Assembly (NCBI RefSeq): GCF_008710135.1
Contig: NZ_VYKK01000008.1
Span: 186,001-250,000 of the forward strand
DNA length: 64,000 nt
Reading direction: 5' to 3'
Source: Paenibacillus spiritus
Lineage (GTDB): Bacteria; Bacillota; Bacilli; Paenibacillales; Paenibacillaceae
Positions 58,165 to 64,000 of the stretch are shown here, in pieces (the first letter of the stretch is position 1; every line of letters begins with the position of its first letter). The translations under genes and the position numbers were made by a program. The notes under the pieces are model-generated. The model was not told the origin of the DNA, made no database searches, and saw only the letters and a list, made by a program, of their open reading frames with translations.

Positions 58165-60538
58165 TCGCGCTCACCGCCTTTCTCGATTTAAAGGGCGTAT
58201 CCTGCAGCAACTCGGGCTCAATCGGCAGCCGGGTCACCCGAATGCCGGTAGCCTGGTGAACCGCAGCGGCTACCGCAGGCGCCAGGTTGACCGAGCCGAT
58301 CTCGCCGATGCCGCGGGGACCGTACGTGTCGTGCGCGGGAAGGTCCTCTATCGGCTCCACCGTAATGGAACCGCCCATATCTGCGATTCCCGGAATGATG
58401 TACGTATCCAGATTCCTGGTCAGATACAAGCCGTCAGACATGAGCGCGTCTTCCGAGAGCGTAAAGCCGACCGCCATGCCGCTGCCGCCTTCAATCTGTC
58501 CCAGGTAGCCCTGCGGGTTCACGACCGGACCGGCGGCGATAGCGTGGTACTGGTCGGCAATGCGCACCCGGCCGGTCAGCCGGTTGACCTCGACCCGCAC
58601 GGCAATGGCGGAATAGGTATACAGAAAATGCGCCCCCACCCGCTCCAGCGGGGTGGTAGGGTAACTGAACGCCGTCTCGCACACCAGCGGCTCCTTTCGG
58701 CTGCGGGCCAGCTCCGCGTAAGTGAGCAGCCGCTCTCCGTCCCGGTAGATGCCGCCGGGTCCCAGTTGCAGCGAGCCGATGCCAATTCGTTCTCCGCCGC
58801 TCGCGTAGAGGGCGTCCGCCGCCGCTTCAATCAGCCCGGCGGTGAACTCGGGACGCAGCCGGCGCAGCGCCATCCACATCATGCTCGTCGCCCGGGAAGC
58901 CGTGCTGGAGCCGCTGTCGGGCACCACATCCGTGTCGCCGATAATAATCCGCAGATCCTCGGCGGCGAACCCGAACTGTTCCACCAGCATTTGTTCCATG
59001 GTGGCGATCAGCCCCTGGCCGAACTCCTCGTACCCGAATACCGCTTCAATCATGCCGTCCAGCGCCAGCACAAGTCTCCCTCCGGCCGGATCGGGGATGC
59101 CGTAGCCGAGCCCCGCGCCGTGCATGGCGATCGCCGCTCCGGTGCCGCTGACGATCCAGGGCTCCTTCCGGCCAGGTTCCGCCGCCGATTTCTTCTCATC
59201 CGGTCCCTTCCCCTCTGCTCCCTTCTTCTCCGATTCCTTCTTCGCTGATTCTTTCTCTGCGGAGCCCTTCTCCGCAGCTTCCTTCATCAGCGGGCAGGCC
59301 GCCAGCGCTTCCCACACCTGAACGGCGCCGTCCGTCTGGGCAATAGCCTGACCGAACGGTCCGGGATCGCCGTACTGGCGCAGATTGAGCCGCCGGAACT
59401 GCCAGGGGTCGATTCCGGCCAGCTCCGCCAGCCGGTCGATCTGCCCCTCCAGCGCGAAGATCGCCTGGTTGCCGCCGAACCCCCGAAATTCGCCGGAGAC
59501 GCCGTTGTTCGTATAGACGCAGAAGCCTTCAATTTCCACATGGCCGAACCGGTACGGCCCAACCACATGCTCGGTGGCGAAATTCAGCACTTCCGCGCCG
59601 AGCGTCGCATACGCTCCGGTGTCGGAGACGATGCGGACCCGGTGGGCGATCAGCCTTCCTTCCCGGTCGCAGCCGGTCTTCATCGCGATCTTCATCGGAT
59701 GCCGCTTGAGACCGGCGCGAACCGATTCCGCGCGGGAGTTGTGCACCCGGACCGGCCGCCCGGTCCGAAGGGCCAGCAGCGAGCCGTAAGCCTGCACATT
59801 CAGTTCATCCTTGCCGCCGAAAGAACCGCCGATCGGGCTGGAGACCACGCGGATGCGCTCCTCCGGCAGCGCCAGAATGCGGGAGAGCTGGCGGCGGTCC
59901 ATCAGGCCGTGCTGGGTGGCCGAATAGACGGTCAGCCGCCCGCTGCGTTCAGGGATGAACAGCCCACCCTCGGTCTCCATATAGGTATGCATCTGACGGG
60001 GCGTCCAATAAGTCTCCTCGGCCACATAGGCGCATTCCGCAAAAGCGGCATCCGGATCGCCGGACCGATATTCCGTATGGTGGAGCACATTGCCTTCCGG
60101 ATGCAGCAGCGGCGCATCCGGCGCCATCGCTTCCTCCGGGTCGGTGAGCGGAGACAGCGGCTCGTAGTCGACCTCGATCCGCGCGAGCGCCAGCTCCGCC
60201 GCCTCGTCGCTGTCGGCGGCGACGGCGGCGATCGCATCTCCGGTGTACCGGACGAACGTATCGCAGAACACGGGCTGATGCGGCAGGGCAATGCCGAATC
60301 CGTTCAGCCCGGGCACATCTTCATGCGTGAGAACGGCATGGACGCCGGGAACCTCCAGCGCCCGTTCCGTCGAGATCTTCCGGATTCGGGCGTAAGCATG
60401 GGCGCTGCGCAGAACGCGTCCGACCAGCATGCCTTCCGCGTTCATGTCCGTCAAGTATTTCAGGCTTCCCGTTACCTTCTCCCGGCCGTCGGGCCGTGTG
60501 CGCCAGCGCGGTCCGCTGGTCTGCCGGTCAAGTCGCAT
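58154..60538 (-). CDS. pucD: Xanthine dehydrogenase molybdopterin-binding subunit
   Basis: 794 residues. Aldehyde-oxidase/xanthine-dehydrogenase large-subunit marks: SSPIGGSFGGKDELNVQ, VSGEFRGFGGNQAIFALEG, GIGEIGSVNLAPAVAAAV, and the catalytic Glu in the RGIGEIG motif. Between ~415 and 450 there is a charged insertion of EKGSA/EKESA/KKESE pentapeptides coded by 15-bp units, not part of the family core; it probably forms a surface loop. With PucC and PucE it forms the hydroxylase for hypoxanthine and xanthine. Maturation genes (PucA/PucB) are not visible. Confidence 0.92.
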   Translation of the reverse strand: MRLDRQTSGPRWRTRPDGREKVTGSLKYLTDMNAEGMLVGRVLRSAHAYARIRKISTERALEVPGVHAVLTHEDVPGLNGFGIALPHQPVFCDTFVRYTGDAIAAVAADSDEAAELALARIEVDYEPLSPLTDPEEAMAPDAPLLHPEGNVLHHTEYRSGDPDAAFAECAYVAEETYWTPRQMHTYMETEGGLFIPERSGRLTVYSATQHGLMDRRQLSRILALPEERIRVVSSPIGGSFGGKDELNVQAYGSLLALRTGRPVRVHNSRAESVRAGLKRHPMKIAMKTGCDREGRLIAHRVRIVSDTGAYATLGAEVLNFATEHVVGPYRFGHVEIEGFCVYTNNGVSGEFRGFGGNQAIFALEGQIDRLAELAGIDPWQFRRLNLRQYGDPGPFGQAIAQTDGAVQVWEALAACPLMKEAAEKGSAEKESAKKESEKKGAEGKGPDEKKSAAEPGRKEPWIVSGTGAAIAMHGAGLGYGIPDPAGGRLVLALDGMIEAVFGYEEFGQGLIATMEQMLVEQFGFAAEDLRIIIGDTDVVPDSGSSTASRATSMMWMALRRLRPEFTAGLIEAAADALYASGGERIGIGSLQLGPGGIYRDGERLLTYAELARSRKEPLVCETAFSYPTTPLERVGAHFLYTYSAIAVRVEVNRLTGRVRIADQYHAIAAGPVVNPQGYLGQIEGGSGMAVGFTLSEDALMSDGLYLTRNLDTYIIPGIADMGGSITVEPIEDLPAHDTYGPRGIGEIGSVNLAPAVAAAVHQATGIRVTRLPIEPELLQDTPFKSRKAVSANGE
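59191..59280. repeat. Six 15-bp units inside pucD
   Basis: CCTTCCCCTCTGCTC (59206), CCTTCTTCTCCGATT (59221), CCTTCTTCGCTGATT (59236), CTTTCTCTGCGGAGC (59251), CCTTCTCCGCAGCTT (59266) follow at exactly 15 bp. They encode Lys/Glu/Ser pentapeptides in the molybdopterin subunit. Confidence 0.88.
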
Positions 60539-60604
60539 TGCGCCGCTCCTCTCTTCGCGCCCCGTGATGGCGGCCTGGTCGATGAAAATCCCGGCCAGCG
60601 GGGA

Positions 60605-61492
60605 CTACCCGCTGCCGAGCTCCTGCCACAGCCCGGCGGCAATCAGATTGGCCGCCGTCTTCTTCTTGTAATCCTCCGAGGCGAACGGATCGGCGTACGT
60701 CCGGAACCCGGACCGAGCCGCGTCATAGAGCGGCGCCAGCAGCGCCTCGCTGAACACGGCGCCCTCCAGCAGCGCCTCGGCTTCCTTCAGCCGGTGCGGA
60801 CGGCCGGACCCGCCGCCCGCCGCGATCCTTACGCCTTCGAGCCGGCCGTCCGCAAGGATGGTTCCGGCGGCGGCGGCGGTCACGAGCGAAGGCGTGAACG
60901 TCTCGCGCCGCCCCACCTTGCGGAACCATTGGAAGCGGCGCTCGCCGGCTGCCTTCGCGGCCGGCGGCAGAATAACGCCGGTCAGCAGCTGCTCCGGCCG
61001 GTGTGCTCCCTCCGCCCGGCCGTCCAGCCATCCCTCCAGGCCGAGCCTGGAGCGGAACGTGCCGTCGAACAGCTCGACTTCGGCGGAGGCCGCCAGCAGG
61101 GCGGGCAGCAGATCGCCCGTGCCCGAAGCGATGTTCCCTCCGGCGGTGCCGAGGTTGCGAACGGACGGAGCCGCGATGCAGCGCGCCGCTTCCTTCACCG
61201 CCGGAGCCGCCTCGGCGAGCAGCCCGCTCACGCGGCAGGCCGAGAGCGTCGTCAGCGCCCCGATCGCCAGGCCGTATTCGCCCCTTGCAATCCCGGTCAG
61301 CTCCGGTACACCCCTCAGGTCGATCAGCGTTGCCGGCAGGGCGGAGGTGCCGTTCTCCCACTGCGTCCGCAGCAAGGTGCCTCCGGCAATATAGACGGCT
61401 GCGCTGCCCAGATCCCGCTTCAGCCCGCAGGCTTCGTGCAGGCTCCGGGGACGGCGGACCGCCGGTAACGGAGAATCCGTTATGTTGTCCAT
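60605..61492 (-). CDS. pucC: Xanthine dehydrogenase FAD-binding subunit
   Basis: 295 residues of the medium (CoxM-like) FAD-binding subunit: AAVYIAGGTLLRTQWENG, LIDLRGVPELTGIARGEYGLAIGALTTL, and APSVRNLGTAGGNIASGTGDLLPALLAA with the FAD-binding loop. It passes electrons from the iron-sulfur clusters to NAD or another acceptor. First xdh gene after the ABC transporter genes, 52 bases after the permease, and 66 bases before pucD. Confidence 0.92.
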   Translation of the reverse strand: MDNITDSPLPAVRRPRSLHEACGLKRDLGSAAVYIAGGTLLRTQWENGTSALPATLIDLRGVPELTGIARGEYGLAIGALTTLSACRVSGLLAEAAPAVKEAARCIAAPSVRNLGTAGGNIASGTGDLLPALLAASAEVELFDGTFRSRLGLEGWLDGRAEGAHRPEQLLTGVILPPAAKAAGERRFQWFRKVGRRETFTPSLVTAAAAGTILADGRLEGVRIAAGGGSGRPHRLKEAEALLEGAVFSEALLAPLYDAARSGFRTYADPFASEDYKKKTAANLIAAGLWQELGSG

Positions 61493-61544
61493 TCGCCTTC
61501 ACCTCTCTGTCCTGTGCGTTCTGCCGCCTTCTTTTGCCCGCCGG

Positions 61545-62474
61545 TCAGAACCGCTGCTCTCTCGCATACGGAACGCCCAGCGCCTCCGGCGTTCCGGAAG
61601 GCTTGTTGCGGTTGCGGTACCCGAGATACATCAGCACCAGAATCGTCACCACATAAGGAATCATCTTCAGAAAATAGGGCGGTACGGCGCTCCCGAGGAG
61701 CTGCATCCGGAATCCGATGGAATCGAGCGCCCCGAAGAAATAAGCGGTCAGCAAGGCCCGCAGCGGATTCCAGCGGGCGAAGATGACAAGCCCGACCGCG
61801 ATCCAGCCGCGGCCGCCCGTCAGCCCTTCGTTCCAGGTCGGAGCGACCGTCAGCACCATATCCGCGCCGGCCAGGCCGATCAGCATCGCTCCCGCTGCCG
61901 TGCAGCCGTAGCGGATCAGCCGGACATGGACGCCCATAACGTCGGCGGTGGCGGGATGGTCTCCCACAGCCCGAAGATGCAGGCCCCAGGAAGTGCGGTG
62001 AATCAGCAGATGCAGCGCCGCCGCCAGGGCGAAGCTGAACCAGGTCAGCAGATCCAGATTGCCCAGCAGGTCGCCGATAACCGGCACCGGCTTCAGCCAC
62101 GGCAGCTCCAGCCGGGGAAGCCCGCCCGGCAGCGGATTGCCGCTGATCGGCTTGCCGAGATACGCGCTCAGGCCGCTGCCGAACAGCGTCAAGGCCAGAC
62201 CCGCCATCGGCTGATTGGCCCGAAGCGTCACGCAGAGAAAGCCGTGCAGCAGCCCGAGAAGAGCGGTCACCGCCAGCGTGGCCAGCAGCGCCGCCGCCAG
62301 GCTTCCGGTTCGCAGGTAGACGAGACAGGTCGTCACCGCCCCCATCAGCATGAGCCCTTCCGCGCCGAGCTGAATGATGCCCGCCCGTTCGTTCAGGATG
62401 CCGCCCAGCGTGGCCAGCAGCAGGGGAGTTCCGGCCGCAACGGCGGCCACCAGCAGTTGTGCAATAAAGTCCAT
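61545..62474 (-). CDS. ABC transporter permease, nucleoside/BMP type (NupQ-like)
   Basis: 309 residues with about eight to nine TM helices. LAVAALLGGILNERAGIIQLGAEGLMLMGA, GSGLSAYLGKPI, and SWGLHLRAVGDHPATADVMGVHVRLIRYGC are the marks of the second permease of the BmpA-type sugar/nucleoside importer (BPD_transp_2; YufQ/NupQ). Ends with KPSGTPEALGVPYAREQRF. It pairs with the permease encoded 12 bases upstream. Purine nucleosides or bases are the likely substrate from operon context. Confidence 0.88.
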   Translation of the reverse strand: MDFIAQLLVAAVAAGTPLLLATLGGILNERAGIIQLGAEGLMLMGAVTTCLVYLRTGSLAAALLATLAVTALLGLLHGFLCVTLRANQPMAGLALTLFGSGLSAYLGKPISGNPLPGGLPRLELPWLKPVPVIGDLLGNLDLLTWFSFALAAALHLLIHRTSWGLHLRAVGDHPATADVMGVHVRLIRYGCTAAGAMLIGLAGADMVLTVAPTWNEGLTGGRGWIAVGLVIFARWNPLRALLTAYFFGALDSIGFRMQLLGSAVPPYFLKMIPYVVTILVLMYLGYRNRNKPSGTPEALGVPYAREQRF

Positions 62475-62486
62475 TGTCTTCCCCTC

Positions 62487-63602
62487 CTACACGCTCCGCC
62501 GGAGGCGGAAGCGGGCGATCATTTCACCGGCGATCAGACTGAACAGAATGGCGCCCTGGAGCATCTCCGATATGGAGGACGGCAGCCCGATGGTCTGCAC
62601 GCTGTAGCCGCCGACAATCAGACCGCCGAACAGCACAGAGGTGACAATGAGGCCGAGCGGATTCAGCTTCGCCAGCCAGGCGACGATGATGGCTGTATAG
62701 CCGTATCCCGGCGAAATGCCCTGCATCAGTTTGTGGCTGACCCCGGATACCTCCGCCATCCCGGCGATTCCGGCAAGCCCGCCGCTGATCAGCATGACAA
62801 TGAGGATATGGCGTTTGACGGAAATGCCCGCATACCGCGCCGCCGACGGATTCGCCCCGATCAGGCGAAGCTCGTAGCCCCAGCGGGTGAAGCGCACCAT
62901 GAGATAGTAGACCGCTACCGCGGCGAGCGCCAGAATCAGGCCGATGTGCAGCCGGGTTCCGCCGAGAACGGGGAGCGACTGCCAGGCGGTGAACACCGGC
63001 GTTCCCGGAAAATTGAAGCCCTCCGGGTCTTTCCACGGCCCGTAGGTCACGTAATCCAGCAGTTGAAGCGCCACGTAATTCAGCATCAGCGAAGTAATCA
63101 GCTCGTTGACGCCGAAATGCGTCTTCGGCAGCGCCGTCAGCAGACCCCAGAACGCCCCGGCGGCGATGCCCAGAACCAGCATCAGGGAGATCGTCCAGAA
63201 GGCCGAAAGATTCGGCCAGTAGATCGTGACCGCCGTTGCGGCAATCGCTCCCAGCGTGAACTGGCCTTCCGCCCCGATGTTCCAGACCGAGATCCGGTAA
63301 GCGACGGCAATCCCGAGCCCGCAGAGCAGCAGCGGGATCGCCTTGACGAGCGTTTCGGTCATGCCGTACGAGGTGCCGAAGGCGCCCCGGAACATTTTGG
63401 AATAGACCGTCCAGGGGTTCATGCCGTTGGCATAGATGAAGACCGCGCACAGCGCCAATGCGAGAAGAACCGAGAAGACCGGCGTCCACCAGGGAGTCCG
63501 GACCCGGGCGGCATCGAATTCAAGCCGCAAGGGGGTCCTGCGTTCTGCGGCTCGGTCCGCAGGGCCGGCGAGGGCGGGCGCGCCCGCTTTTTCGTGACTC
63601 AT
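62487..63602 (-). CDS. ABC transporter permease, nucleoside/BMP type (NupP-like)
   Basis: 371 residues: a charged N-terminal cytosolic stretch, then about nine TMs. SVWNIGAEGQFTLGAIAATAV and TRWGYELRLIGANPSAARYAGISVKRH match the first permease of NupNOPQ-type importers. Its start overlaps the upstream ATPase stop by four bases. Together with 61545-62474 it forms the membrane channel. Confidence 0.88.
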   Translation of the reverse strand: MSHEKAGAPALAGPADRAAERRTPLRLEFDAARVRTPWWTPVFSVLLALALCAVFIYANGMNPWTVYSKMFRGAFGTSYGMTETLVKAIPLLLCGLGIAVAYRISVWNIGAEGQFTLGAIAATAVTIYWPNLSAFWTISLMLVLGIAAGAFWGLLTALPKTHFGVNELITSLMLNYVALQLLDYVTYGPWKDPEGFNFPGTPVFTAWQSLPVLGGTRLHIGLILALAAVAVYYLMVRFTRWGYELRLIGANPSAARYAGISVKRHILIVMLISGGLAGIAGMAEVSGVSHKLMQGISPGYGYTAIIVAWLAKLNPLGLIVTSVLFGGLIVGGYSVQTIGLPSSISEMLQGAILFSLIAGEMIARFRLRRSV

Positions 63603-64000
63603 GCCGGATTCTCCTCTCTGCTGCGGATGCCCGCCATCATCAGACCGATGGACTCCCGGTCCGCTTCCTCATGGCTCTGCTCTCCGATAATCTTGCCGTC
63701 ATAGATGACCAGAACCCGGTCCGACAGCTGCAGCAATTCGTCCAGGTCCTCGGAGATCAGCAGAACGCCGCTGCCCGCCGCTCTCAGCTCCATCAGCAGC
63801 TCATGCACGCCCGCCGTCGCTCCGACGTCCAGGCCCTGGGTGGGGTGAACGGCGACCATCAGCTTCGGCCGGTGGCTCACTTCCCGGGCGAACAACAGCT
63901 TCTGCTGATTCCCCCCGGAGAGCTGCTGGACCGGCGTATCCAGCTCCGGCGTCCGCACATTGAACCGCCGCACCAGCCCTTCGGACCACGCCCGGTTCTT
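63599..64000 (-). CDS. ABC transporter ATP-binding protein (NupO-like), 3' end only
   Basis: The last ~133 residues of an ATPase whose frame continues past the window edge. LSGGNQQKLLFAREVSHRPKLMVAVHPTQGLDVGATAGVHELLM holds the signature and Walker B region of the C-terminal nucleotide-binding domain of double-domain sugar/nucleoside ATPases (MglA/RbsA type), in which the catalytic Glu is replaced as usual (HPTQGLD). SEDLDELLQLSDRV is the switch region. It overlaps the permease by four bases. A substrate-binding lipoprotein gene would be expected upstream, outside the window. Confidence 0.85.
   Translation of the reverse strand, partial: KNRAWSEGLVRRFNVRTPELDTPVQQLSGGNQQKLLFAREVSHRPKLMVAVHPTQGLDVGATAGVHELLMELRAAGSGVLLISEDLDELLQLSDRVLVIYDGKIIGEQSHEEADRESIGLMMAGIRSREENPA

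Overview
The window looks like chromosome of a spore-forming Gram-positive of the Paenibacillus type. I base this on an intact sporulation sigma factor sigK, strong GGAGG-type ribosome sites with frequent GTG and TTG starts, a moderately GC-rich backbone, a large GH36 alpha-galactosidase, YkkC/YkkD-type SMR pumps and a Bacillus-style puc purine operon. Genus is inference; no rRNA or tRNA gene was seen.

Layout. (1) 1-8612, minus strand: a Tad-like (type IVc pilus or secretion) operon of at least 11 genes: two atypical ParA/MinD-like proteins, a SAF-domain protein, a CpaF/TadA ATPase, two TadB/TadC membrane proteins, three small single-span proteins, a ubiquitin-like YukD protein and a DUF5050-like protein cut by the window edge. 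(2) 8922-14630: a 1902-residue soluble poly-HAMP hybrid histidine kinase resembling fungal Nik1/Os1. (3) 14785-19249: a four-gene cluster of GNAT, transglutaminase-like protein, UvrA-like double ABC ATPase and a second GNAT. (4) 19411-22563: alpha-galactosidase with a divergent AraC regulator. (5) 22722-27742: a coupled chorismate mutase / aminodeoxychorismate synthase / prephenate-dehydrogenase-like operon matching papBAC logic (4-amino-phenylpyruvate route), with a Crp/Fnr regulator and an EamA exporter diverging from a short palindrome. (6) 28485-34898: an AT-rich island between two copies of the 3' part of sigK. It carries a two-gene CBASS-like system (CD-NTase plus SLATT membrane effector), a 4-TM protein and two Mrr-type nuclease-fold proteins. 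sigK is intact on one side and truncated on the other. (7) 35410-50035: stalk-domain protein with a coupled leader ORF, an ABC ATPase scar, rmuC, a MerR regulator with a paired SMR pump, a GGDEF-EAL protein, a chemoreceptor, yhaM, a secreted FMN-binding repeat protein, ferrochelatase with no ordinary start codon, and an IDEAL-domain-like protein. (8) 50328-64000, minus strand: one long purine-degradation operon: nucleoside-type ABC importer, xanthine dehydrogenase (pucC, D, E), a fused OHCU decarboxylase / hydroxyisourate hydrolase, allantoinase, allantoate amidohydrolase, ureidoglycine-glyoxylate aminotransferase and adenine deaminase. Urate oxidase is not in view.

The most unusual items are the defence island framed by a sigK duplication, the pap-like aromatic amine operon, and recurrent 15-bp-period repeats, three of which lie inside the purine operon.
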